Numbered from the stretch's first letter, positions 31,692-39,534 are shown. The stretch: 64,000 bases of DNA from Paraburkholderia tuberum STM678 (GCF_902833905.1 NZ_CADFGP010000008.1:164107-228106); one strand, 5' to 3'. Notes: generated by a model from the letters alone, not told the origin. Made by a program: numbers and translations.

Positions 31692-31918
31692 GGAACCCTC
31701 CGCACCCAATGCGCGAAGAACCCGCGCGCCCACGAAAACGCATACAAGAACGACAGCCCGAATATCCCCCACTGCTGCGCCTTCCACGTCGCATATAGCC
31801 AGAACGGTTGCCCCGCCAGACCAAACAGGCATGCGTAACGGCGCCGCTCTGCGCGCGCGTCCTGCGAAAGATATACGGCCGTTACACCGCACAGCCCGAT
31901 TGCAATCTGATCGACCAT
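31688..31918 (-). CDS. Small membrane protein
   Basis: A 76-residue protein beginning MVDQIAIGLCGVTAVYLSQD with a possible membrane helix, a basic middle (DARAERRRYAC), then a second hydrophobic region (PFWLYATWKA, GIFGLSFLYAFSWARGFF). Two membrane segments are likely. The ATG overlaps the ParB-like stop, and it ends in a GTGA overlap with the methyltransferase. Function unknown. Confidence 0.75.
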   Translation of the reverse strand: MVDQIAIGLCGVTAVYLSQDARAERRRYACLFGLAGQPFWLYATWKAQQWGIFGLSFLYAFSWARGFFAHWVRRVP

Positions 31919-32757
31919 CAGATCGCCTCCTGCTCTTCGGGTTGGCTGGATTGCTCGCCAACTTCCGCAAGACCGAGGACCCACCGCAGGGCGTCTGCTC
32001 GCTCGCCCTTGGCGGTCTCCAACTCCTTCTCGATCTTCGCGCGCGTCTTCATGCGCGGCTTGCCGTCACCCATCACGGCCCGCTGTTTGCGCGAGCGTTC
32101 ATGCCCATTTACGCCGTCGCCGGCCGCGATCAATTCGGCAACCTTCGCGCGCTGGTCATCGGGCGTCAATTTCGCGAGCTGCTTCGCATGGGTAACGTTC
32201 ACCTTCCCCGCTTCGACAGCATCCTGAACGGCAGCGCAGCATTCGAGCAGTTCGAGCGACGCGCGCACGGTCTGCAGACCGACACCGAACAAGATTCCGA
32301 TATCCGCCTCGGATCGACCGAGCGACAGTTGCCGCGCCATTTTTTCGGCGCGCGTTATCGGGCTTTCCTGTTGGCGAATGGCGTTTTCGCTTGCCGTGGC
32401 GGCCGACAGCACAAGCGCGCGGTCACGCGCCGCCACCTTCCGCACGATCGCCGGCACGAGCTTCGGTTCCTCGCCCCGATCGCGTAAACGGCGGTTAGCC
32501 TCCCGGCAGTTTTTGACACGCTGCCGGCCCATGACGACTTCGACGTTGCCTGTCTCGGGATTCTTGTTGACCTCGATCGCCTGCAGCACACCTTGGTACA
32601 TGATGTTGCGCACCATGTTCTCGTCGAGCGGCAGATGCACGCGAGAGTCGTAAAGCGGATGCGCCTGATCCTCCACGAGCGTCAACACCTCAGGATCGAA
32701 ATAGAGGACGTTGCTTTTGCCGGATGCGCCGTACGCGTCGATGCTGTTTTTTGCCAT
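31918..32757 (-). CDS. ParB/RepB/Spo0J N-terminal-domain protein
   Basis: A 279-residue protein starting MAKNSIDAYGASGKSNVLYF. It has the ParB N-terminal nuclease-like domain (EVNKNPETGNVEVVMGRQRV with the GRQR motif, then NRRLRDRGEEPKLVPAIV) and an HTH (ISPITRAEKMARQLSLGRSE, IGILFGVGLQTVRASLELLE). No ParA partner is seen. The start has GAGAG upstream. It heads the methyltransferase cassette and may act in defence evasion or regulation rather than in segregation. Confidence 0.85.
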   Translation of the reverse strand: MAKNSIDAYGASGKSNVLYFDPEVLTLVEDQAHPLYDSRVHLPLDENMVRNIMYQGVLQAIEVNKNPETGNVEVVMGRQRVKNCREANRRLRDRGEEPKLVPAIVRKVAARDRALVLSAATASENAIRQQESPITRAEKMARQLSLGRSEADIGILFGVGLQTVRASLELLECCAAVQDAVEAGKVNVTHAKQLAKLTPDDQRAKVAELIAAGDGVNGHERSRKQRAVMGDGKPRMKTRAKIEKELETAKGERADALRWVLGLAEVGEQSSQPEEQEAI

Positions 32758-32951
32758 TCTCGTTGCTCTCAATCGGTTGACCAAAGGCCGCCGGAAGGTC
32801 GGTGTTGGCGAGGGTCTGCCTCGCTCCCAGCGGTGATCTCTGGCACTGCTCGCGTATGGGGGCCGTCACGGAAGCCGGGCGCAATCCCTCGCATTGCTAC
32901 TGCGCGCGTCCCTTCCGCAAGCCGCGCGCGCCATGACTGACGACCTGCTTG
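32758..32951. other. 194-base gap
   Basis: Between the ParB-like start and the end of the next minus-strand gene. It holds only short open frames without good ribosome sites (for example a 42-codon minus frame ending about 32778). No promoter or hairpin of note was found. Confidence 0.4.
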
Positions 32952-33146
32952 CTACACAGGCTCGCCCCCTCTTGTGTTTCCAATGGCGTCGGAACACTTC
33001 TCGACAAATTCGGACCAGCTGCGCTCCCACTGCCGCGCGAATCGCTGCAGTGGACCAGTCAGCGGATTTTCATGAAACGGGACACCAGCCCGCGCCGCCT
33101 GCTCGCCCGCCTTGAATGCCGCGCCTTCGAACAGTTCACGCATCAC
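32952..33146 (-). CDS. Small phage protein, possibly Rmf/CrpP-like
   Basis: A 64-residue protein (FEGAAFKAGEQAARAGVPFH, then ENPLTGPLQRFARQWERSWS). The order of Gly-Ala repeats, an NP turn, and a basic helix with two tryptophans is like phage-encoded relatives of ribosome modulation factor and CrpP. The assignment is weak. It overlaps the end of the YdaT-like gene by 4 bases. Confidence 0.6.
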   Translation of the reverse strand: MMRELFEGAAFKAGEQAARAGVPFHENPLTGPLQRFARQWERSWSEFVEKCSDAIGNTRGGEPV

Positions 33147-33736
33147 GCCTCCCTTCTGAACAGCGCCGTGACCGTCTCACCGGTTTTGCGCATCGCTGAT
33201 TCAACAGCAGTGACGAGCGACTTCTTGACGGCGATGTCGTTGACAAGGCTGTTGTGCAGGCGCGGCAGTTCGCCCGGATCGATGCCGTCCAGTAGGTCTG
33301 TCGCATCCGCCTCGGTCCGGTGATTCGTGCGCACGATCGCCTGGACAATTTCGCGCGGATCAACCGCCCCGTTTGCGGAAACGTCCAGCGTGCGGGCCGC
33401 AAACCCCGCCGGCGCCAGAATCTCGTTGACGAGCGCCACTGCGCGATCGACAGGCAGCCCGGCCAATACTGACGGCAGCATGTTCACCGAGAGCAGGTTG
33501 CGATCTTCATCGTCGTCGAGCCACCGGTACACGCGATCGGCGTTCGTCTTCTGGCGCGTGGCCGGGTCGTGGTGGTCGCTGAAGCGAATACCTGTGCGAC
33601 AGGGCGCATCGATGCGCATGTGCGCCGTTACAACCTGCTCGACGACGGTCTCCCGCGACCAGCCGTGCGCGTTTTTCCATTCGGAAATAACCGCCTTCAC
33701 TGCCGCTATCGGGCTTCTGTGCGACACGTTGCGCAT
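33143..33736 (-). CDS. YdaT-like protein
   Basis: A 197-residue helical protein (SPIAAVKAVISEWKNAHGWS, RETVVEQVVTAHMRI, RVYRWLDDDEDRN) resembling YdaT, which forms with YdaS a pair in Rac-type prophages. YdaT was first annotated as a toxin and is now thought of as a CII-like regulator. The partner YdaS-like gene is at 34601-34972, separated by two opposed genes. No promoter could be picked with confidence. Assignment is moderate. Confidence 0.6.
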   Translation of the reverse strand: MRNVSHRSPIAAVKAVISEWKNAHGWSRETVVEQVVTAHMRIDAPCRTGIRFSDHHDPATRQKTNADRVYRWLDDDEDRNLLSVNMLPSVLAGLPVDRAVALVNEILAPAGFAARTLDVSANGAVDPREIVQAIVRTNHRTEADATDLLDGIDPGELPRLHNSLVNDIAVKKSLVTAVESAMRKTGETVTALFRREA

Positions 33737-33954
33737 GATTTCTCAATCTCCCGGGGTTACATTCCCGTTTTAACCATTAGTAGTGCTTACCCAATACAAA
33801 TATTTGGAGCTTTTCTGTCAGGCTAGCCCATCGCAATTCAGACTCGTCCCAAATACAAAGCTCGACAGATATGCCAGGTTGGCACTGCAACCCCGCCCAC
33901 CGACCAGGTTGTCGGGCTGCAACACCGCCAACCACGCTCACAACAGGAGCACGC
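33737..33954. other. Regulatory gap between YdaT-like gene and an opposed gene
   Basis: About 218 bases with lower GC than the rest, bordering a plus-strand gene with a good ribosome site. It holds two similar segments (CCAATACAAATATTTGG and CCAAATACAAAGC, about 55 bases apart), possibly a control element. No gene seen. Confidence 0.4.
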
Positions 33955-34194
33955 ATGAAACTTGTCGCACTTTTAACGGCGCCGCCGGAAGGCCATGGAG
34001 ACCTCGACACGCTAGACAAACTCGATTCGCTGCTTGGTCAGAAACCTCCCGGCGCGGCACGCGCATGCGCAAACGTCTGGCTTGTAGATTCGGACATCGC
34101 ATTCGACTTTCTGATTCGGTTCTCACGGATGGCGGAACGCATTGGATTGAAGTTCGAAGCCCACGACCGCGTTCCTGACGAAACCTGCATATAG
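33955..34194 (+). CDS. Hypothetical protein, 79 residues
   Basis: Starts MKLVALLTAPPEGHGDLDTL with AGGAG seven bases upstream. Later parts are helical (DSDIAFDFLIRFSRMAERIG). It points against the early operon and lies between YdaT-like and YdaS-like genes, so it is probably an independently transcribed accessory gene. No family recognised. Confidence 0.65.
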   Translation: MKLVALLTAPPEGHGDLDTLDKLDSLLGQKPPGAARACANVWLVDSDIAFDFLIRFSRMAERIGLKFEAHDRVPDETCI

Positions 34195-34303
34195 GTGATC
34201 TGAAGCAGCCTCGGTTGTATTCGGGCGAGGGTTCCGGCTCTCGCCAGTAGAATCAGCAGCTCTCACACAAACCTCATTTACTTTCATCACTGAAGGAACC
34301 CTC

Positions 34304-34546
34304 ATGAACGAAAAAACCACACTGGTCACCGCCGAACAACTCGGTCTTATCGTCGAAAACTTTTCCGGGGCTATCGCAGCGTTAGTCGACGCACTCGACG
34401 AAAAAGGCTTGCTAACCAGGCAAGAGGCATCCGACGCATTGAATGAACGCGCTCTACGGATGCGGATTGACCAGGGAATCCCTCAGAAAGACCTATGGCT
34501 TTTAGAGCATATGGCCACCGGTCTCGTGGCAAACAAGCGCCCCTGA
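34304..34546 (+). CDS. Hypothetical protein, 80 residues
   Basis: Starts MNEKTTLVTAEQLGLIVENF with AAGGAA upstream. Helical, acidic in its first half (ALVDALDEKGLLTRQEASDA). Same orientation as the preceding gene; probably the second gene of a small accessory cassette between the ydaS- and ydaT-like genes. No family recognised. Confidence 0.65.
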   Translation: MNEKTTLVTAEQLGLIVENFSGAIAALVDALDEKGLLTRQEASDALNERALRMRIDQGIPQKDLWLLEHMATGLVANKRP

Positions 34547-34600
34547 AAGCCGCTTCTGCCAGCAGCTGCCGAACATCTGGTCTGAAACGATCGTTAGACA

Positions 34601-34972
34601 TCACACCTCCTCTGGTGCTGGGATGGGTTGCCCCAGTTCGCCTCTTGCCGCCTCACGAGCAGCAAGAGGTATGGGGGGAGATCCTGGGGCGCCACAACAT
34701 GCTGACGAACTCACAGGAGCACTGTTTCGCATGTACTGCCACTGCGCAGTCAGATCGGGCCGCAGACGTTCGCACGTGACATTGCAGTTCGGATCGATCG
34801 ACAGACAGCCTTCCTCGATTGCCATGCAGTGCTCCGCAGGGACGCCCAAAGGGCTTCTAAGCCACTTGGAAAAGTGGCCCTGCTTCTTGCCGGCCATGGC
34901 AGCAACGCTCTCTTGCGTGCCGGCCACCCGAACTGCGTCCATCAGGGCGCCATAGGATTGGTTCTTGAGCAT
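34601..34972 (-). CDS. YdaS/Cro-like DNA-binding protein
   Basis: A 123-residue protein. Residues 8-75 follow the YdaS pattern (ALMDAVRVAGTQESVAAMAG, KKQGHFSKWLRSPLGVPAEH, CMAIEEG, ending CERLRPDL), a Cro-like fold. The C-terminal 40 residues are proline-rich and probably flexible. Transcribed divergently from the CI-like gene, with its promoter overlapping two of the three operators. There is no Shine-Dalgarno before the ATG at 34972, so the mRNA may be leaderless. Confidence 0.85.
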   Translation of the reverse strand: MLKNQSYGALMDAVRVAGTQESVAAMAGKKQGHFSKWLRSPLGVPAEHCMAIEEGCLSIDPNCNVTCERLRPDLTAQWQYMRNSAPVSSSACCGAPGSPPIPLAAREAARGELGQPIPAPEEV

Positions 34973-34979
34973 GACGCAA

Positions 34980-35050
34980 GTTTAAAACCATAGTTTTATG
35001 AAAGTCAATAACCATAGTTTTTTGACCGGCAACAACCAGGGTTGTATCGT
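34980..35050. promoter_or_regulatory. Divergent promoters with three evenly spaced operators
   Basis: Operators of 14 bp at 34984-34997 (AAAACCATAGTTTT), 35008-35021 (ATAACCATAGTTTT) and 35032-35045 (ACAACCAGGGTTGT) share AnAACCAnrGTTkT and lie exactly 24 bp apart. On the minus strand, TTGACT (35003-35008), 17 bases, TTAAAC (34980-34985) drives the YdaS-like gene. On the plus strand, TTGACC (35022-35027), 17 bases, TATCGT (35045-35050) drives the repressor. This is the layout of a lambda OR region. Confidence 0.83.
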
Positions 35051-35057
35051 TCCCAGC

Positions 35058-35525
35058 ATGGAAAATGCTGAACTGGATACCTTGGCGGCCCGTGTTCGCT
35101 TTGCTCGCAAGCGAGCTGGCTTGACTCAAGCTGAACTGGCCGAACGAGTTGGCGTCTCCCAGCCTATGATCGGGAAGATCGAGAACGGCTCGGAGACGTC
35201 GAAGATTGTCGAAATCGCGACAAAGCTGGAAGTGCGCCCCCTATGGCTGGCGAGCGGAACGGGGCCAATGACAGACGCCGTCGGCCCTGGCATCACACAC
35301 CGCGCCGACGAGCAGGCGAAGCTCGACGCCGCAATACAACGGCTAGTGAAAGTGACGCGCGGTCTAACAGCAGCGCAGATTGAGCAGATCGCGGCCACCG
35401 TCGAGGCACTGAAGCAGCATCCTGTCGGAAATGCTGAGCCAGCGAGGCGAGAGGTTTCGCCGGCAGGGGAAATCACCGATGAGGTGCCCGCGATCAAACA
35501 CGACATACCGCGCAAGGCGAGCTAG
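35058..35525 (+). CDS. CI-like repressor (XRE family, no protease domain)
   Basis: A 155-residue protein starting MENAELDTLAARVRFARKRA, then the HTH (GLTQAELAERVGVSQPMIGK) at about residues 22-60. The C-terminal half lacks the Ser-Lys LexA-type peptidase of lambda CI. It has instead a helical region (AIQRLVKVTRGLTAAQIEQI), which suggests another route of induction, for example an antirepressor. The ATG is 7 bases after the -10, so translation is probably leaderless as in lambda cI. A terminator follows directly. Confidence 0.85.
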   Translation: MENAELDTLAARVRFARKRAGLTQAELAERVGVSQPMIGKIENGSETSKIVEIATKLEVRPLWLASGTGPMTDAVGPGITHRADEQAKLDAAIQRLVKVTRGLTAAQIEQIAATVEALKQHPVGNAEPARREVSPAGEITDEVPAIKHDIPRKAS

Positions 35526-35529
35526 TCCA

Positions 35530-35551
35530 AGCCGCGATAGCGGCTTTTTTT
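35530..35551 (+). terminator. Intrinsic terminator after the repressor gene
   Basis: AGCCGC-GATA-GCGGCT hairpin followed by seven T residues, five bases after the repressor stop codon. Confidence 0.88.
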
Positions 35552-35990
35552 CACCTACAACACATTCTATTTATTGAATCGGCTTTTTCAATAATTAGGT
35601 TATCCGGCAGTTCGCATTTTTTTCACAATTTCATTACTCTGGACGGGAAAAGTGCCTGAATGAATTGCATCGTTCATTTCAGACGTGCCTATATCTCGAT
35701 ATATGCGGTAACTTCTGCAATACAAAGTTACTACCTGTTCCTGAAGAGCGTATTAGCATGGGACGAATTGACTGGCTAGCGCCGTCAGCTGCTGACGGCC
35801 GGCGAAACACTCCGCATTGACACCGATCGCCTTACGGCCCGGCCTTTTGGTGGCAATCAGGACAAATAGCCAATGCATTGACCGCAATTTTTCTGCCGCC
35901 TGAGGCAGGGATGATTACATTATTCATTCATTTTGCGGTGCGTCATTTCCCATTGCTTTACGGGATGCCCCTCATGCTGGCGGGGTTGCC
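35552..35990. other. 439-base gap rich in AT, with a 19-base palindrome
   Basis: No convincing gene. The composition is much more AT-rich than the rest of the phage. It holds a palindrome GCCGTCAGC-T-GCTGACGGC at 35781-35799, a CAAT-rich repeat near 35575-35595 and a 20-codon frame at 35758-35820 (MGRIDWLAPSAADG) without clear ribosome site. Could be a regulatory or immunity region. Confidence 0.45.
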
Positions 35991-36239
35991 GTGACAAATA
36001 GAAAAGCAAAGCGGCCCCGCCCAAGTCTCACCCTTGTTCCACCGTCGCAGCCACCCGCGGACAACGCGGATCTCAAAGCCGATGGAGAACTTTGCCTCCG
36101 TCACTTCCCTGACGGCAGCATCCGCATGTCTGTAGCTGGCATCTATCGTGACTTGCGAGACGACGCAATGGCGGCAGCAATCATGCTGGCCGAGTTCACC
36201 AGGGCATTGCGCGATCCTCCTACCCCTCCGCAAAAATAA
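35991..36239 (+). CDS. Hypothetical small phage protein
   Basis: An 82-residue protein starting at a GTG (MTNRKAKRPRPSLTLVPPSQ) with GGCGGGG upstream. The basic, proline-rich N-terminus is followed by ELCLRHFPDGSIRMSVAGIY and a helix (DAMAAAIMLAEFTRALRD). Last gene before a strong promoter. No family recognised. Confidence 0.6.
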   Translation: MTNRKAKRPRPSLTLVPPSQPPADNADLKADGELCLRHFPDGSIRMSVAGIYRDLRDDAMAAAIMLAEFTRALRDPPTPPQK

Positions 36240-36248
36240 CTTTTGTTG

Positions 36249-36277
36249 TTGACTTATAAAACTACTGTAGTTATATT
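36249..36277 (+). promoter_or_regulatory. Strong early promoter with palindrome (PL-like)
   Basis: TTGACT, 17-base spacer, TATATT. The spacer and -10 carry AACTAC-T-GTAGTT (36260-36272), a perfect palindrome and likely operator; it is not the same motif as the three CI-region operators. It points to the rightward gene set from 36.3 kb. Confidence 0.78.
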
Positions 36278-36303
36278 TTGATCCATCACTACCCCACTGA
36301 TGG

Positions 36304-36585
36304 ATGAACGGAATGTCTGCTTTTGCCCTCGCCCTGTTGACGCTCGATGCGCTCCCCAGACCGCACGGCGCCCGTACCTGCCATCTCAAACGCGAACTCG
36401 CTGCCGGGCCGATCGGCGAAGGCGTCGACGCCAAGCCAGAGGCTGCCCGCCCGCGGCGCGACGCAGCAGCTGAAGCCGACCAGTACGCACGCCGCACGAC
36501 GAAGCGCCCGCTGCTCTGCTTCGCGTTCCTCGCTGCATCCCCGCTCGTCGCCGAGGGCCTTTGCCGGGTGCTGGGTGCGTGGTGA
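36304..36585 (+). CDS. Hypothetical early protein
   Basis: A 93-residue protein (MNGMSAFALALLTLDALPRP, then a charged middle and PLLCFAFLAASPLVAEGLCR). Codon third positions are GC-rich as in real genes. Two hydrophobic segments suggest membrane association. The second ATG (36313) is an alternative start. First gene after the PL-like promoter. Its stop overlaps the next ATG (TGATG). Confidence 0.55.
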   Translation: MNGMSAFALALLTLDALPRPHGARTCHLKRELAAGPIGEGVDAKPEAARPRRDAAAEADQYARRTTKRPLLCFAFLAASPLVAEGLCRVLGAW

Positions 36586-36713
36586 TGTGCGCATTCCTCA
36601 AATACTGCGCGACATCAGCCCTGGCTCTTGCGATCGTGGTTCTGTTGTGCGCGCTCGTTCAGCAGTGGGATGAACGCGGTACCGCTGTCTGTCAGGCAAC
36701 CCGCTGCATCTGA
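36585..36713 (+). CDS. Small membrane protein, 42 residues
   Basis: Starts MCAFLKYCATSALALAIVVL at the ATG that overlaps the preceding stop; one membrane helix (about residues 10-25), then a short polar tail with cysteines. Too short for many gene callers but coupled to the previous frame and continuous in codon use. Confidence 0.6.
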   Translation: MCAFLKYCATSALALAIVVLLCALVQQWDERGTAVCQATRCI

Positions 36714-36742
36714 TCCCGTAAAGGCTCACCATGGGAGCGATC

Positions 36743-37042
36743 ATGCCTCGCCGCATTCCTGCCGCCAGCATTCCCGTCAGCGACGATGCGCTTTCGAGCG
36801 CGCTCATTGCGATGGGTGGCGACAGTGACCCAAAACGTAATCCGTCGTGGCGCGTTGCGCTCGCCATCGCCAACTGTCGCAGGACCATTGATCCCGCTCC
36901 ATGGGCACAGCCAGCGGCCAGCCCAGAAGCCTTCAATATCCGTCAGCCGTGGCGTCCTCCGCGCTCATTGCGACTCGTCGCTGTCAGCGGAAAAGACCGC
37001 GCTGCCGGCGACACTGACCCGTCCCCGTTGGCCGAAAGCTGA
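36743..37042 (+). CDS. Hypothetical early protein
   Basis: A 99-residue protein (MPRRIPAASIPVSDDALSSA, then SWRVALAIANCRRTIDPAPW). The ATG at 36743 is preceded by GGGAG. Proline and arginine-rich, with no domain recognised. Same strand and spacing as the neighbours. Confidence 0.55.
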   Translation: MPRRIPAASIPVSDDALSSALIAMGGDSDPKRNPSWRVALAIANCRRTIDPAPWAQPAASPEAFNIRQPWRPPRSLRLVAVSGKDRAAGDTDPSPLAES

Positions 37043-37102
37043 TTCCTCCTGCAAGTAGGCCCTTTTTATTCCATGCAGTACACGAAAAGAATAGGAGTCC
37101 AA

Positions 37103-37444
37103 ATGTCTGTCAGACCCATTACTGACACGCTGCGCCAGATTGCCGGTGGCACGCTGCTCGACCACTCCAGTGAACAATTCGCCGAGCTCGTACGCGCGAT
37201 CGACACCAACGGCGGCACCGGAAAGATCACGATCGAACTGACCGTGAAGAAGGCAAGCCGCGGCGGCGCCATGCTCGTCACCGGCAAATCGACTCTCAAG
37301 AAGCCTGCCGACGAGCCGATGGAAGCCATGCTGTTCGCCACGCCTGAAGGCAACCTCGTCGCCGACGATCCTCGTCAGCAGAAGCTCGATTTGAAGCGCG
37401 TCGACACCGCTGACACCCCGCCGTCCGAATTGAAGACGGCCTAA
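37103..37444 (+). CDS. Hypothetical phage protein paired with DUF2303
   Basis: A 113-residue protein starting MSVRPITDTLRQIAGGTLLD, with AGGAG upstream. It contains IDTNGGTGKITIELTVKKAS, a pattern seen in small proteins encoded directly before DUF2303 genes in many prophages. A role in recombination or DNA metabolism is possible but not shown. Confidence 0.7.
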   Translation: MSVRPITDTLRQIAGGTLLDHSSEQFAELVRAIDTNGGTGKITIELTVKKASRGGAMLVTGKSTLKKPADEPMEAMLFATPEGNLVADDPRQQKLDLKRVDTADTPPSELKTA

Positions 37445-37471
37445 CCCTCCCTACTGGAATACTCCCCCGAT

Positions 37472-38329
37472 ATGGATGATCTGAAAACCAACATCGCCGA
37501 GACGCTCGCGCGGGAAATGAAAACACCGATCGAGATTGGATCGGATGCGGCCGGCGCTCTGCGGCGCATCGCGCTACCGCCGAACTGGAATCTGCGTGAA
37601 TACGACGACTCGAAGTATCTCGCTGCTCCGCTGCGCAAGACCGCGACGATTCGCCTGCGCACTGTTGAGGACTTCGTCAGCTATGTGAAGCGGCACGGCT
37701 CGCTGACCGATTCGACTATCTGGTGCGAAGCGGACTACCCGCAGGGCAAGGTGTCGTTCCTCGCGATTCTCAACGACAACGGGGAAGATCCGGAAAAGGC
37801 GGCATGGCGCGACCACCGCGCGCATTTCTCGCCGGAGTTCAGCGAGGAATGGAAGCGCTGGATCGGCCTTCACAAGAAGGCTATGTCGCAAATCGAGTTC
37901 GCGGCGTTCCTCGAGGAAAACTCGAAGGACATTGCCGGCCCGACCGACGGCGAGAACCTCCCGACCGGTGCGCAGATGCTCGAAATGGCGCTCGCGTTCG
38001 AAGCGACCCAAGACTACCGGTTCAAGAGTGCAGTGCGACTGCAAAACGGTGGGCAAAACCTGTCGTTCGTGCAAGACGATGACGATGCAACGCTGCAGCG
38101 CATGCAACTGTTCGAACGCTTCTCGATCGGCATTCCAGTGTTCCGCAACGGCGATGCGTACCGCGTCGACGCACGGCTGCGCTATCGCCAGAGGGATGCA
38201 AAGCTGACGTTCCACTACGAACTCATCCGCTTCGACAAGGTACTCGAAGCGGCCGCGAATGGCGTGATCACGTCCATTCGCGAGCAGACGGGCAACCCGT
38301 TCTTCTTCGGCGATCCGTTCGCGCAGTAA
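37472..38329 (+). CDS. DUF2303 family protein (YfdQ-like)
   Basis: A 285-residue protein: IALPPNWNLREYDDSKYLAA, HGSLTDSTIWCEADYPQGKV, then the conserved WRDHRAHFSPEFSEEWKRWI and QIEFAAFLEENSKDI. This is DUF2303, a family of early phage genes next to recombination functions, with unknown activity. Follows the previous gene by 27 bases. Confidence 0.9.
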   Translation: MDDLKTNIAETLAREMKTPIEIGSDAAGALRRIALPPNWNLREYDDSKYLAAPLRKTATIRLRTVEDFVSYVKRHGSLTDSTIWCEADYPQGKVSFLAILNDNGEDPEKAAWRDHRAHFSPEFSEEWKRWIGLHKKAMSQIEFAAFLEENSKDIAGPTDGENLPTGAQMLEMALAFEATQDYRFKSAVRLQNGGQNLSFVQDDDDATLQRMQLFERFSIGIPVFRNGDAYRVDARLRYRQRDAKLTFHYELIRFDKVLEAAANGVITSIREQTGNPFFFGDPFAQ

Positions 38330-38413
38330 AGAACCGGCGGCTCGCCGGCTGCCGCAGAGACATTCCACGCCTCGAAAGCCGGTATCTCTTTCCATATTGC
38401 GGGGGCATCAATC

Positions 38414-38566
38414 ATGACAGCCCGAGAGTGGCACCTGTACTCGGCCAAGGTCTTGCTAACCGAACTTTCGACGCATCGACGTGCAATCGACTGGCCTCAT
38501 TCATGGTGGAACATTTTCGCGATGGCACAGGAAGCGCGCCGCCGTGCTGCCTCAATAAAGGCTTAA
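38414..38566 (+). CDS. Small phage protein, 50 residues
   Basis: Reads MTAREWHLYSAKVLLTELST, then HSWWNIFAMAQEARRRAA. A helical, tryptophan-rich small protein ending 4 bases before the next gene. Codon use fits the neighbours. No family recognised. Confidence 0.55.
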   Translation: MTAREWHLYSAKVLLTELSTHRRAIDWPHSWWNIFAMAQEARRRAASIKA

Positions 38567-38570
38567 AGCG

Positions 38571-39110
38571 ATGGATACGAATCAACCAATTGCGTGCCCG
38601 CTTTGTGGCACAGGTCTCTCGCAGGCCAGCGACGCCGGCTTTTACTATCACCCGCCAGCCGATTGCATTCTCAGCGGGTTCGAAGTTTCGTGCACCGACG
38701 TGCCGAGGTGGAATCGCCGCGCCCTTCTCGCCGCTGCAAGCGCTCAGGCGACTGTGCAGCCGGTGGCGTGGGAGTGTGCTTCTCCGGCCGGCGAAAAGCC
38801 TGCGCTGGCCTTTCTCACGTCGAAAAAACCGACGGTTGAGCATTACGAGAACCAGGGCTGGCGCGTGACGCCGCTCTACGCCACCCCACCCCAGGATGGA
38901 GCGCAGATCAGGGATGCGCTGAAGGGCGCGGCAGTCATCGCTGATGCGGCCGGCGCCGAGATTCGTTCATTGCGAACGCAAAACGAAATGTTGCGACAAG
39001 AACTCAGGAACATCGCCAACGCGGACACCGTCGAGTGGGACGATCCGACCGAGTTCGAAGCGTGGGCAAAGAGCCGCGCGAGGCATGCCCTGTCTCAACA
39101 GGAGGGGTGA
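38571..39110 (+). CDS. Zinc-ribbon protein, Lar-like N-terminus
   Basis: A 179-residue protein with a CPLCGTGLSQASDAGFYYHP cysteine ribbon typical of small Lar-type restriction-alleviation proteins, then a helical region and a linker (ATPPQDGAQIRDAL) that recurs in the gene at 40694-41353. The shared linker suggests exchange of parts between the two genes. An anti-restriction role is only a possibility. Confidence 0.65.
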   Translation: MDTNQPIACPLCGTGLSQASDAGFYYHPPADCILSGFEVSCTDVPRWNRRALLAAASAQATVQPVAWECASPAGEKPALAFLTSKKPTVEHYENQGWRVTPLYATPPQDGAQIRDALKGAAVIADAAGAEIRSLRTQNEMLRQELRNIANADTVEWDDPTEFEAWAKSRARHALSQQEG

Positions 39111-39161
39111 TTGCGACTTCAAACCCTCCCCTACGGGAGAAGAAAAGACGGAATGAGCCGC

Positions 39162-39416
39162 TTACTCAGACACCCCGGCAAGGTGCTCGATGTTGTCCTC
39201 AATCCGTCCTCGCGCCTCCGCCTCGGCATCAGCGGCCGTCCCGGCGACCAGCGGGAAAACGAGTCCGTTACCTTTGAGCTCGTGATTGAAATGCACCCAC
39301 GATTCGTAAGAATATACGCCGGCTTCCGAATGAGCGACGTTAAGCACCACGTCGTAGGTACGGCGCAGACCCTGTTGACGCGTGTATTGGAATTTGTACA
39401 CCTCGGCGTGAAGCAT
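39162..39416 (-). CDS. Hypothetical protein, 84 residues
   Basis: Starts MLHAEVYKFQYTRQQGLRRT with GGAGG upstream; beta-rich (TYDVVLNVAHSEAGVYSYES). One of four minus-strand small genes inserted between plus-strand early genes. No family recognised. Confidence 0.65.
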   Translation of the reverse strand: MLHAEVYKFQYTRQQGLRRTYDVVLNVAHSEAGVYSYESWVHFNHELKGNGLVFPLVAGTAADAEAEARGRIEDNIEHLAGVSE

Positions 39417-39534
39417 GGCAACCTCCGCGGTCACTTTCGAGGAATCCTGGCATGACGGCCTCCCACAACGGGATCGACCCGTACCACGCGCAAGGCCCCG
39501 GGCACGTCCTAAGAAGAGGTCCAAGATGAAACCG

